Assembly: GCA_022866645.1 (NCBI GenBank)
Contig: JALHUQ010000435.1
Location: 1-9,177, forward strand
Direction of reading: 5' to 3'
DNA length: 9,177 nucleotides
From: Woeseiaceae bacterium
GTDB lineage: Bacteria > Pseudomonadota > Gammaproteobacteria > Steroidobacterales > Woeseiaceae
Positions 1 through 7,066 of the stretch are shown here, piece by piece. The position numbers and the translations under genes are program-made. How positions within the stretch are numbered: position 1 is the stretch's first letter; every line of letters begins with the position of its first letter. Below the pieces are notes generated by a model. It was given only the letters and a program-made list of their open reading frames with translations. It searched no databases and was not told the origin of the DNA.

Positions 1-750
1 GTAACCCGGCACTTTGATCTTTTCATACTGGCCACGCGCGGACGCCCTGTCCCAGAACGGCCCGTCACGCTGCTGCCGCATGTAGGCGTAGACGCTCGGC
101 TCAACGTTGAAACGGTTTTTTAACCACGCCTCGTCCAGCGTAAAGTCGGGGGCACCGGGCAAGGCGTTGTACAGGTCGTTGCTCATCATCCAGGAATCGG
201 TGTGCATGATGCCGTCGATGTAATGAACGTCTTCCTCGTAGAGATACTCGGTCGCCATCAGGGCAACGAATGCCTTTAACGCCGGAGGGTTTCGCATGGC
301 CATCTGGATGGAGTTGAATCCGCCCCAGGAGATACCGAACATTCCGACATTGCCGGTAGACCATTCCTGGTGAGCCAGCCAGTCGATCACTACTTCACCA
401 TCATCCAGCTCGATATCCGAGTACTCGTAGGGGATGGTCGTGCCGTCGCTGTTGCCGGTACCGCGCATATCGACCCGTGCCACGACGTAGCCATGGTCCA
501 GGAAGTAGGAATAGAGAGAGAAATTTCGAGCCCGCGATTCGTCTTTGCGATACGGCAGGTATTCGAGCAAAACCGGAAATCGGTCAGAACGCCTGGCACC
601 GGCAGGCATATAGAGATCGGCCGCCAGCCGAACACCATCCGGCATCGTGATCCAGGCCGCTTTAATCGCCGGCTCCTTATCGGATGCGGCGAAGCAAGCG
701 GCCAAGGTCAAAGCGAGTGCTGTTATAAAAACTGATCTGGTTGATTTCAT
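1..750 (-). CDS. CocE/NonD-family (S15-like) alpha/beta hydrolase, lipoprotein, 3' end beyond window
   Basis: This is the N-terminal 250 residues of an alpha/beta hydrolase of the CocE/NonD (X-Pro dipeptidyl-peptidase-like) family, whose members are usually about 550-650 residues; the frame runs off position 1. Residues 1-19 form a lipoprotein signal with lipobox L16-A17-A18-C19, so the enzyme is probably anchored on the periplasmic face of a membrane. The segment TMPDGVRLAADLYMP (35-49) is the usual first strand. Y67 in LPYRK is the likely oxyanion tyrosine, as in cocaine esterase. The nucleophile is S141 in GISWGG, within GNVGMFGISWGG. The catalytic Asp and His and the jelly-roll C-terminal domain would lie outside the window. 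The ATG at 750 is preceded by GGAAGAG about 11 nt away. It sits 28 nt after guaD, apparently in the same operon. The substrate (ester, amide or acyl-peptide) cannot be told from sequence. Confidence 0.87.
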   Translation of the reverse strand, partial: MKSTRSVFITALALTLAACFAASDKEPAIKAAWITMPDGVRLAADLYMPAGARRSDRFPVLLEYLPYRKDESRARNFSLYSYFLDHGYVVARVDMRGTGNSDGTTIPYEYSDIELDDGEVVIDWLAHQEWSTGNVGMFGISWGGFNSIQMAMRNPPALKAFVALMATEYLYEEDVHYIDGIMHTDSWMMSNDLYNALPGAPDFTLDEAWLKNRFNVEPSVYAYMRQQRDGPFWDRASARGQYEKIKVPGY

Positions 751-778
751 GAAATCCGTCGCTCTTCCAGCCGGTGAA

Positions 779-2113
779 TTAAAACGAGTGCGGTTGATCT
801 CGATCGCGGTCGTACACCAACTCACCCGCGACGTAGGTGGCCCTGGTTGCCCGGTCATCCGCCAGCGTCATCTGAATGAACAGCGACTCTTCGAGTGACT
901 TGCAGTAGCGCATGCGGTATTCGATGAGCGGAGTGGATCTAAGGTCGAGCACCATCAGGTCGGCCTCGAGGTTCTCCTCGATGGAACCGATGGTGTCGTC
1001 CAGGTAGAGGGCGTTCGCGGCGCCGCGGGTGGCCATGTAATAGGCATGCCAGGCGCTGAGGGCATTGCCGTTCAACTGCGCGACCTTGTAAGCCTCGTTC
1101 ATGGTCTGCAATTGCGAAAAGCTGGTGCCCGCGCCGAGATCGGTGGCCAGGCCGACCCGTACCGGCCGGTCTGCACGCTGCAGGTTGTCGACGTTGAGGC
1201 AACCACTGCCGAGGAACAGGTTCGACGTTGGGCAATGAGCGATGGCCGTTCCGGTTTCATGGCAGCGCGCCAGTTCGCTTTCGGTCAGATGGATGCCGTG
1301 GCCCAGGACAGAGCGCGGGCCGAGCTGGCCGTAGTGATCGTACACATCGAGATAGCCGCTGCGCTCGGGGAACAACCTTCTGACCGCGGCAACTTCATCA
1401 CGGTGCTCGGACACGTGCGACTGCAGGTAGGCATCGGGGTACTCCTTCCACAGCGCACCGGCCATCTCCATCTGTTCCGGGCTGCTGGTCGGTGCAAATC
1501 GTGGCGTGATGCAGTACAGCTGACGGCCGCGCTTATGCCATTTCTGCAACAAGGCTTTGGAGTCGTCATAGCCGGTCCGTGGCGTGTCGAGCAGGGCTGG
1601 GGGCGCATGGCGGTCCATCAATACCTTGCCAGCAATCATGCGCACGTTGATTTTTTCAGCCTCTTCAAAAAATGCATCGACTGATTGCGGATAGACGGTG
1701 CAGTACACCATCGCGGTAGTGGTGCCGGCACGCACACATTCGCGCAGAAATACTTTGGCGACTTCGCGGCCGTGCTCGAGTGACGAAAATTGCTGCTCCG
1801 CGATGTACGCGTAGTTACTCAGCCAGTCAATCAATTGCTTGCCGTGGGCGCCGATGATCTGGGTTTGAGAGTAATGCACGTGAGTATCAATAAAACCCGG
1901 CAGAATCAGGGCGTCAGTATAGGTGGTGACTTCTGTACCGGCCGGCAAGCGATCCCTGGTGGCGGCATAGTCTCCGAATGCGGTGATTACGCCGCCTTCC
2001 ATGATGATCAGGGCATCGGATTCATGGCGAACGAATTGCTCATCCTCAACCTGGAATGGATTCCCGGTGAAAGTTAGTGCGGCACCTCGAATAGCCTTAA
2101 TACCTGCCGTCAT
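779..2113 (-). CDS. guaD: Guanine deaminase
   Basis: Zinc-dependent amidohydrolase that converts guanine to xanthine and ammonia in purine catabolism; cytosolic. The sequence follows E. coli GuaD closely along its whole length. Landmarks, counted from the longer TTG frame that begins at 2125 (subtract 4 for the ATG start used here), are the metal motif H82-x-H84 in PGFIDTHVHYSQ, the block AGKVLMDRHAP (165-175), CITPRFAPTSSPEQM (205-219), metal ligand H237 in QSHVSEH, H276 in LGHGIHL, CPTSNLFLGSG (298-308) and metal Asp D329 in ATDLGAGTSF. All key residues are present and the length (444 aa) fits the family (E. coli 439). I start it at ATG 2113 because this aligns with E. coli GuaD. The alternative TTG at 2125 overlaps the upstream stop and has a GGAG only 2 nt away. 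It lies 8 nt after the oxidoreductase gene, so co-transcription is likely. No xanthine dehydrogenase or uric-acid genes are seen nearby. Confidence 0.95.
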   Translation of the reverse strand: MTAGIKAIRGAALTFTGNPFQVEDEQFVRHESDALIIMEGGVITAFGDYAATRDRLPAGTEVTTYTDALILPGFIDTHVHYSQTQIIGAHGKQLIDWLSNYAYIAEQQFSSLEHGREVAKVFLRECVRAGTTTAMVYCTVYPQSVDAFFEEAEKINVRMIAGKVLMDRHAPPALLDTPRTGYDDSKALLQKWHKRGRQLYCITPRFAPTSSPEQMEMAGALWKEYPDAYLQSHVSEHRDEVAAVRRLFPERSGYLDVYDHYGQLGPRSVLGHGIHLTESELARCHETGTAIAHCPTSNLFLGSGCLNVDNLQRADRPVRVGLATDLGAGTSFSQLQTMNEAYKVAQLNGNALSAWHAYYMATRGAANALYLDDTIGSIEENLEADLMVLDLRSTPLIEYRMRYCKSLEESLFIQMTLADDRATRATYVAGELVYDRDRDQPHSF

Positions 2114-2121
2114 GCGATCCG

Positions 2122-3114
2122 TCAAAGCTCCACCATCAACTTGCCTGTGTTGCCACCCGTGAATAACAAATTAATGCCCTCAATAGCGCTCTCCAGCCCG
2201 TTGAGCTTGTGCGCCCGATACTTGATCTTGCCGTCCATCAGGTACACCGAGAGCTTCTCCATCATAGCCGGCACGTTATCCCAATGATCGGGCATTGCAA
2301 AACCCTGAATGGTCAGGCGCCGCCGGATCATATTAATCCAGTTCGGGCCCGGAGACGGCTTGTCCGTGTTGTAGTCAGCGATCATGCCGCAAACGATAAT
2401 GCGGCCGTGCGCGTTCATGCGGCCATAGGTGATGTGTTGCACCGGCCCGCCGGTATTTTCAAAATACAGATCAACGCCATCCGGCGTTGCGGCGCGCAGT
2501 TGTTCGGCCAGATCATCGGACTTGTAATTGATCGCCTTGTCGAAGCCGAGCTCATCTTCGAGCCAACGACATTTTTCATCGCTGCCGGCCGTTCCAATGA
2601 CGCGTAGTCCTTCGGCTTTCGCAATCTGCCCCACCATAGAGCCAACCGATCCCGCTGCGCCGGACACCACCAAAGTTTCACCGGCTTTGGCTTTGCCTAT
2701 TTCCATGAGTCCCTGATAAGCCGTCAAGCCCGGCAGTGACAGCACGCACAGCACGGCTTCGGCCGACACGTTCGGCGGCAAAACCTGCAGACCCTTACCT
2801 GCACTTACCGCGTACTCGGTCCAGCCAATCATGCCCACGACCCGGTCACCAACACGGAACTTGTCGTTCCTCGACTCGACCACTTCGGCAACGCCACTGG
2901 AGCGCATTATCTCGCCCAACTCCACCGGCGGGATGTAACTGTTCCTGTCCTCGGTCATCCAGCCTTTCATGGCCGGGTCCAGCGACATGTGAGTCTGCTT
3001 CAACAGGATCTGCTGATCTTTGAGCTGCGGGGTTTCAAGTGTCACCGTTTCGAACAGATCCGGTGTGATATGAATCTTCGGTCGCTTTACGAGTGTGATC
3101 GCTGTGTATTGCAT
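2122..3114 (-). CDS. NADP-dependent MDR oxidoreductase, CurA / leukotriene B4 12-hydroxydehydrogenase type
   Basis: Cytosolic medium-chain reductase of the zinc-free branch that includes E. coli CurA and prostaglandin/leukotriene reductases, which reduce the C=C bond of alpha,beta-unsaturated ketones or aldehydes with NADPH. It has 330 residues (CurA 345). Seen in order: the GroES-like N-terminal domain with THMSLDPAMKGWM (41-53), LPGLTAYQGLMEIG (127-140) and the Rossmann glycine motif SGAAGSVGSMVGQIAK (151-166). After these come AGSDEKC (176-182), whose K181 is the likely contact for the NADP 2'-phosphate, YFENTGG (217-223) and VCGMIADYN (241-249). The zinc-ligand pattern of alcohol dehydrogenases is absent, as expected. 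GGAAG at 3124-3128 lies 9 nt before the ATG, supporting this start. It heads the minus-strand run with guaD and the lipoprotein hydrolase and faces the channel gene divergently. The true substrate is unknown; curA itself is not claimed. Confidence 0.92.
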   Translation of the reverse strand: MQYTAITLVKRPKIHITPDLFETVTLETPQLKDQQILLKQTHMSLDPAMKGWMTEDRNSYIPPVELGEIMRSSGVAEVVESRNDKFRVGDRVVGMIGWTEYAVSAGKGLQVLPPNVSAEAVLCVLSLPGLTAYQGLMEIGKAKAGETLVVSGAAGSVGSMVGQIAKAEGLRVIGTAGSDEKCRWLEDELGFDKAINYKSDDLAEQLRAATPDGVDLYFENTGGPVQHITYGRMNAHGRIIVCGMIADYNTDKPSPGPNWINMIRRRLTIQGFAMPDHWDNVPAMMEKLSVYLMDGKIKYRAHKLNGLESAIEGINLLFTGGNTGKLMVEL

Positions 3115-3220
3115 GGTTTTGGTCTTCCGGTTTTTGCTGTCGCTTGCCGATACTAACCTTCATGACGAAGAACGGCCATGTAGCGAGCGTCTCCAACGTA
3201 GAAGATACTTGCAATGCCTG

Positions 3221-3237
3221 TTGTGAAGAACACACAA
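3221..3237. repeat. Short inverted repeat in the divergent spacer
   Basis: TTGTG, 7 nt, CACAA forms a perfect 5-bp dyad near the middle of the 194-bp spacer (3115-3308) between the divergent oxidoreductase and channel genes. Its size and place would suit an operator, but 5+5 bases can arise by chance. It does not match the CRP (TGTGA-N6-TCACA) or FNR (TTGAT-N4-ATCAA) pattern. No convincing sigma-70 promoter could be placed in this spacer for either direction. Confidence 0.25.
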
Positions 3238-3308
3238 TGATTTGAATCTCTCCCAACTGCGCGCTGCCACCGGTGTGGTCAGGGCGATGCCAGGTTATCT
3301 GTTTACTC

Positions 3309-4082
3309 ATGAATAAGTTATCGAGTCTCTGTCGCGAGATCTACCACGGCAGCACAGTGCGAGCCCTCCGGGCCCGCTACCTGTTTATTGTTTTCGATTT
3401 TCTGGTTGTCACCTATTTCGTCGTAACGACCTTTCTCGATATCTACCCTTGGGTTATTTATGTCGATATGGCCATCGGCGTTATTCTGACCGTCGACTTC
3501 ATTGGCCGCTTGCTGGCTGACAATGATCGCGGCGCATTTCTCATCAGGCCCATGACGTTTGTGGATTTCATCGTCATCGCGTCACTCTTCGTACCGTCAC
3601 TGGTTGGCAATTTCGTATTCCTGCGGCTGGTGCGGTCATTGCGGTTGTTACGTTCTTACGTTATTGCACAACGGCTGCGCAGTTATTCACGTTTCTTTGC
3701 AAGAAACGAAGACGTGGTTTTCAGCGTGCTCAATCTGGTGGTCTTTATATTCATCGTGACAGCCGCCGTTTTCGTGTTGCAGGTGGAGGTTAATGACTCG
3801 ATCAACAACTACGTCGATGCGCTGTATTTTACGATTACGACGCTCACGACCACCGGTTTCGGCGATGTGATTCTCGTCGGCAGCACCGGGAGATTATTGG
3901 CGGTGGTCATCATGATTGTTGGCGTGGCGTTGTTTATCCGGCTGGTGCAGACCATTTTCCGCCCAAACAGGGCTCACTATGAATGCCCGGATTGCGGCCT
4001 TACCCGGCACGAACATGACGCTGTGCACTGCAAACACTGCGGCCGACTGTTACACATACGAACCGAGGGCATTGCGGACTAA
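3309..4082 (+). CDS. Voltage-gated potassium channel-like protein with C-terminal zinc ribbon
   Basis: Inner-membrane ion channel of the six-helix voltage-gated type, 257 residues from the ATG at 3309. Predicted helices are S1 about 24-43, S2 48-69, S3 84-100, S4 102-118, S5 136-158 and S6 195-217. S4 carries arginines at every third place (R106, R109, R112, R115), the mark of a voltage sensor. The pore loop (168-186) ends in TTTGFGD (180-186), a potassium selectivity filter with Phe in place of the common Tyr. The cytosolic tail has two CxxC pairs (C226/C229 and C241/C244) with GL, H and D residues between, an apparent zinc ribbon. An in-frame GTG at 3273 would add 12 polar residues, but no ribosome site precedes it; the ATG is also only weakly supported (AGG about 15 nt upstream). 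It stands alone, divergent from the oxidoreductase and convergent with the PHA-type gene. Potassium selectivity is inferred from the filter. Confidence 0.88.
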   Translation: MNKLSSLCREIYHGSTVRALRARYLFIVFDFLVVTYFVVTTFLDIYPWVIYVDMAIGVILTVDFIGRLLADNDRGAFLIRPMTFVDFIVIASLFVPSLVGNFVFLRLVRSLRLLRSYVIAQRLRSYSRFFARNEDVVFSVLNLVVFIFIVTAAVFVLQVEVNDSINNYVDALYFTITTLTTTGFGDVILVGSTGRLLAVVIMIVGVALFIRLVQTIFRPNRAHYECPDCGLTRHEHDAVHCKHCGRLLHIRTEGIAD

Positions 4083-4133
4083 AAGCGTTGCTGGGATCTG
4101 ACTGAGCGCGAAGTTTTTCCTGGCGTGAAACGG

Positions 4134-4403
4134 CTATCGATGAAGGTGCGCATCGAGCGCGTTGTTGATTGCCGAGCGAAGAGGGGCTTCCATCATGAAT
4201 AGTGCGAAGCCTAATTTGACGTTGAATTCTATGCTGTCATCGGCGACGGCCACCTCGCCGGTGACTCCGCTGCCACGGAATTTCAGTACGTCGCCGTGCC
4301 AATCCGACGTTAGCGAGAACACTTGCGACAACTCACTGGCGATCTGACTCACCTGGCTCTTGGCCTCGTCAATTCCTAGCTCGTGGTGTCTTTTTATTCG
4401 CAT
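4134..4403 (-). CDS. Polyhydroxyalkanoic acid system family protein (PHA_gran_rgn-like)
   Basis: Small 89-residue protein resembling the PHA_gran_rgn family (polyhydroxyalkanoic acid system protein), found near or apart from PHA synthesis genes in many proteobacteria and of poorly defined role. Visible family features are the basic start MRIKRHHELG, a helix IDEAKSQVSQIASELSQ (11-27), the strand with W35-H-G-D, the turn GSGVTGEVAV (44-53), LGFAL (64-68) and a final amphipathic helix. The frame stays open upstream to 4598, but residues before this methionine do not resemble the family, so I start at ATG 4403; the Shine-Dalgarno there is poor. Its start overlaps by 10 nt the stop of a possible 50-codon frame (4394-4546), which could couple its translation. 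No PHA synthase, phasin or depolymerase is in the window, so a link to storage granules is by family name only. Confidence 0.8.
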   Translation of the reverse strand: MRIKRHHELGIDEAKSQVSQIASELSQVFSLTSDWHGDVLKFRGSGVTGEVAVADDSIEFNVKLGFALFMMEAPLRSAINNALDAHLHR

Positions 4404-4546
4404 ATCGTCAGCATGCTCTCGATTGCTCTGCTTGCCGACGACAACAAGTTCCAACTTGGCCGCGTACATTTGCTCGCGCAGCCTGCGCTTAGGACAGTGC
4501 AGCCAAGGAGGGCCAAAGCACAGCCATAACCAATAGGATTTTTCAT
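4394..4546 (-). CDS. Possible small lipoprotein (50 aa), unrecognised
   Basis: An ATG at 4546 opens a 50-codon frame ending in TAA at 4394. It begins MKNPIGYGCALALLGC and continues TVLSAGCASK: a basic start, a hydrophobic core and two possible lipidation cysteines, C16 (LLGC) and C23 (LSAGC). The rest (about 27 residues) is unfamiliar and includes cysteines 27 and 49. It overlaps the start of the PHA-type gene by 10 nt, an arrangement that would suit a two-gene operon. Against it: there is no Shine-Dalgarno sequence before the ATG, the predicted mature part is tiny, and it does not show the entericidin pattern. It may be a real small gene, the remains of one, or chance. Confidence 0.3.
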   Translation of the reverse strand: MKNPIGYGCALALLGCTVLSAGCASKCTRPSWNLLSSASRAIESMLTICE

Positions 4547-4672
4547 CGGCAGGAGTATATCTTGAGCGAGCCGAGATTGAACAGCAACTCAGGACCATGG
4601 CCCATCATGATCGAGTTTGCGATAGACTTTCCCCTCTTTTAGTTCAGGCTGCATTGCTGCAGGAATACACCA

Positions 4673-6958
4673 ATGGCTCGTGAGCAACACCAGCGTTCCC
4701 TATGGCAGGTGCTCGGTATTTACGCCGCTGCATCCTGGGTCTGCCTGCAGGTCGTCGACGTCCTGACTCAGAACGTAGGGCTCCCTCCCTGGGTATTCAC
4801 GCTGACGCTTGGCATGCTCATCGCTGGTCTGCCCGTAACGATTGCGACCCACTATTTCCAGGGCATCGGTCATCGCATGGAATCGGGTACATCTGCCAGA
4901 TCGCAGCTATTCACCTGGAAGAACCTGCGCAATGCTGCGGTCGCGGCCCTCGCCGTCTGGGGAATTGCGGTGACCGGCTGGATAATTCAGACCGACCGGG
5001 GCAGTGCCGACTCTGAACGGAACCTGGTTGTCAGTCTTGATGAAATCCGGCGGCTCGTCGGTGAGTACAAATTTCCGGATGCCTTTGCTATTGCCGAAGT
5101 GCTCGACAGGCACATTACGGATGACTCGATTCGTGAATCCATGTGGTCCGAAGTCGCCCGCGAAATAACGCTCGAAACCGATCCGCCCGGCGCGACCGTC
5201 TTGCGCAGAGATTACGAGTCGACTGACTCCGACTGGCAGGAACTCGGCGTAACACCGGTTACGGTGCAGCGATTTCCGCAGGGTTTGTCGCGACTGCGCT
5301 TTGAACTCGACGGATACCTGCCGCGCGAGACCGCAAATTTCTCCAGCCAAATTGCCGCAGCCGGGCCGTTCGTGCTGGATACTCCGGCCACGATGCCGGC
5401 GGGCATGACACGCGTCAGCGGCGGCACGGCGACGATACAGGCGCCGGGTCTCGAGCAATTTGAGGCGCTGGAACTGAGCGACTTTTTTGTGGATATCCAT
5501 GAGGTCACCAACCGGCAGTACAAAGCCTTCGTCGACGCCGGCGGTAACGCGGATGCAACTTGCTGGACGTACCCGTTCGTCCACGACGGCCAAATTCTGT
5601 CTTTCGACGAAGCTATGGCGATCTTTGTCGATCAGACCGGGCGCGCCGGGCCGAGCGGCTGGCAAGTCGGTGCGTACCCGGAGGGCAGCGATAATCTGCC
5701 GGTTGGCGGCGTCAGCTGGTATGAAGCGGCCGCCTATGCCTGCTTCGTCGGCAAATCCCTGCCCACGGTTTACCACTGGTTTACGGCTGCCGATCCCTTC
5801 AGCAGCAATCATGTCGTACCACAAAGCAATTACAGTCGGGTGGGGGTAGCGCCCGTTGGCCAGTACAAGGGACAGACGCGGGATGGTATCTACGATATGG
5901 CGGGCAACGTTCGCGAGTGGGCGCAAAATCCGGACGGCGAGGCGCGCTACATCCTCGGCGGCGGCTGGAACGATCCCGAGTATGCGTTCAACGACGCGGT
6001 CACCTCGCCGGCTTTTGATCGTTCCGGCGAAAACGGGATTCGGCTGGTCAGTTATCCGGATGACACCAACCTGGCCGCGGCAGGCGCGCCCATCGAGAAG
6101 GCCTTCCGGGACTACGCTGCCGAGAAGCCGGTGAGCGACGACGTATTTTCGGTCTACCGGCAGATGTATGAATACGACGACACGCCGCTTAATGACGTCG
6201 TCATCGACAGCGTCGCGGACAAAGCTTACGTTCGTGAACGTATCGAACTGGACGCTGCCTATAATAATGAGCGCCTGACCGTTTTCGTATTCCTGCCAAG
6301 CGGCGGGAAAGCTTCGCCGCCATACCAGGCAGTGGTTTTTTTTCCGGGCTCGAACGACATCTATAAAACATCCTATGACGAGCTGCGGCTCGGATCTGTC
6401 GAATTTGTTTTGCGAAGTGGCCGGGCACTTGTCTACCCGGTGTACAAAGGCACCTATGAACGCAGCAGTGATCTGCGTTCCGATGTGCAGGACACCAGCA
6501 ACCTGTACCGCGACCATGTGGTCGCGTGGACCCGCGACATCGGCCGGACGATCGATTACCTGGAGAGCCGTGACGATATCGATACGGAACGTCTGGCATA
6601 TCTTGGCTTCAGTTGGGGCGGTGCGTTAGGCCCCATCATGACGGCGGTGGAACAGCGCTTCAGAACGGCGGTATTTTTTGTCGGCGGTCTGATGATGCAG
6701 GATGTTCAGCCCGTAGCGGATCCTTTCAATTTCCTGCCGCGCGTAACGGTTCCTGTGTTCATGTTTAACGGTCGTTACGATTCATTCTTCCCGTTAGAAA
6801 CAGCGATTCGACCGTTCTTCGATAATTTAGGCACGCCTGCAGCAGACAAGAAACTCACTGTTACAGATTCCAACCACTTCGTTGCTGCCTACAGCGCGAA
6901 CCAGTTGATACGCGAGACGCTGGACTGGCTGGACAAGTACCTGGGCGGGGTTGAATAA
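4673..6958 (+). CDS. Membrane-anchored PEGA / SUMF1 (FGE-like) / dienelactone-hydrolase-like fusion protein
   Basis: Multidomain protein of 761 residues. Three hydrophobic helices lie near 11-33, 39-61 and 87-106. The first two resemble the membrane module found before TolB/TPR regions in gammaproteobacterial regulators. The charge pattern puts the rest in the periplasm (inferred). Next come a PEGA-like domain (about 165-222, TDPPGATV ... GVTPVTV ... LDGYLP) and a SUMF1/formylglycine-generating-enzyme-like domain (about 242-462). The latter has FFVDIHEVTNRQYKAFVDAG, PVGGVSWYEAAAYACF, YDMAGNVREWAQNP, ILGGGWND and GIRLVSY. It lacks the two cysteines of true FGE near its end (only C297 and C357 occur), so formylglycine formation is unlikely. 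The C-terminal alpha/beta hydrolase (about 520-757) has nucleophile S647 in GFSWGG and candidate D703 and H735. Relatives usually carry a Ser/Thr kinase at the N terminus; here that is absent. AGGA at 4661-4664 lies 8 nt before the ATG. The substrate is unknown. Confidence 0.85.
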   Translation: MAREQHQRSLWQVLGIYAAASWVCLQVVDVLTQNVGLPPWVFTLTLGMLIAGLPVTIATHYFQGIGHRMESGTSARSQLFTWKNLRNAAVAALAVWGIAVTGWIIQTDRGSADSERNLVVSLDEIRRLVGEYKFPDAFAIAEVLDRHITDDSIRESMWSEVAREITLETDPPGATVLRRDYESTDSDWQELGVTPVTVQRFPQGLSRLRFELDGYLPRETANFSSQIAAAGPFVLDTPATMPAGMTRVSGGTATIQAPGLEQFEALELSDFFVDIHEVTNRQYKAFVDAGGNADATCWTYPFVHDGQILSFDEAMAIFVDQTGRAGPSGWQVGAYPEGSDNLPVGGVSWYEAAAYACFVGKSLPTVYHWFTAADPFSSNHVVPQSNYSRVGVAPVGQYKGQTRDGIYDMAGNVREWAQNPDGEARYILGGGWNDPEYAFNDAVTSPAFDRSGENGIRLVSYPDDTNLAAAGAPIEKAFRDYAAEKPVSDDVFSVYRQMYEYDDTPLNDVVIDSVADKAYVRERIELDAAYNNERLTVFVFLPSGGKASPPYQAVVFFPGSNDIYKTSYDELRLGSVEFVLRSGRALVYPVYKGTYERSSDLRSDVQDTSNLYRDHVVAWTRDIGRTIDYLESRDDIDTERLAYLGFSWGGALGPIMTAVEQRFRTAVFFVGGLMMQDVQPVADPFNFLPRVTVPVFMFNGRYDSFFPLETAIRPFFDNLGTPAADKKLTVTDSNHFVAAYSANQLIRETLDWLDKYLGGVE

Positions 6959-7032
6959 AGCGGCCCTGGCTGTCATTGGCATCGCTTTGTCTCGGCGGTA
7001 TCCGCGTTCGATATTTCCGTTAGATAAGCGTT

Positions 7033-7060
7033 CGCCCGCACATTGTGGGCGCCGGTTTTG
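7033..7060 (+). terminator. Likely intrinsic terminator after the PEGA/SUMF1/hydrolase gene
   Basis: CGCCCGCA, loop CAT, TGTGGGCG forms an 8-bp stem (one G-T pair) at 7033-7051. It is followed after four bases by TTTTGTT. It lies 75 nt past the plus-strand stop and just before the hflC stop at 7067. The T-rich side is on the plus strand, so it should end the plus-strand transcript rather than that of hflC. The short spacing of the T tract and its interruption by a G make it moderate evidence only. Confidence 0.5.
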
Positions 7061-7066
7061 TTGCGT

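Noticed and set aside
1046..1684. 212-codon plus-strand frame inside guaD
   Set aside because: It is antisense to a clear guanine deaminase with all metal ligands and has no recognisable domain.
3219..3240. CRP or FNR site
   Set aside because: The half-sites and spacing of the TTGTG/CACAA dyad do not fit either consensus.
3035..3310. 91-codon minus-strand frame across the divergent spacer
   Set aside because: It overlaps the oxidoreductase start in another frame, has low-complexity polar content and resembles no known protein.
4083..4133. Possible terminator between the convergent channel and PHA-type genes
   Set aside because: There is a TTTTT run at 4114-4118, but I found no stable stem before it on either strand.
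4562..4642. TTG-started 26-codon plus-strand frame with AGGAG at 4551-4555 (6-nt spacing)
   Set aside because: The ribosome-site-like match is good, but the peptide is tiny, uses a rare start codon and shows no recognisable feature; a leader peptide cannot be argued without conservation data.
4914..6058. True formylglycine-generating enzyme acting on a sulfatase
   Set aside because: The paired catalytic cysteines near the C-terminal end of the SUMF1 domain are missing and no sulfatase gene is in the window.
4907..6517. Long open minus-strand frame of 536 codons
   Set aside because: It lies wholly antisense to the 761-residue fusion gene, whose domains are recognisable. The antisense translation shows no family motif; it is open because of GC-rich codon usage.
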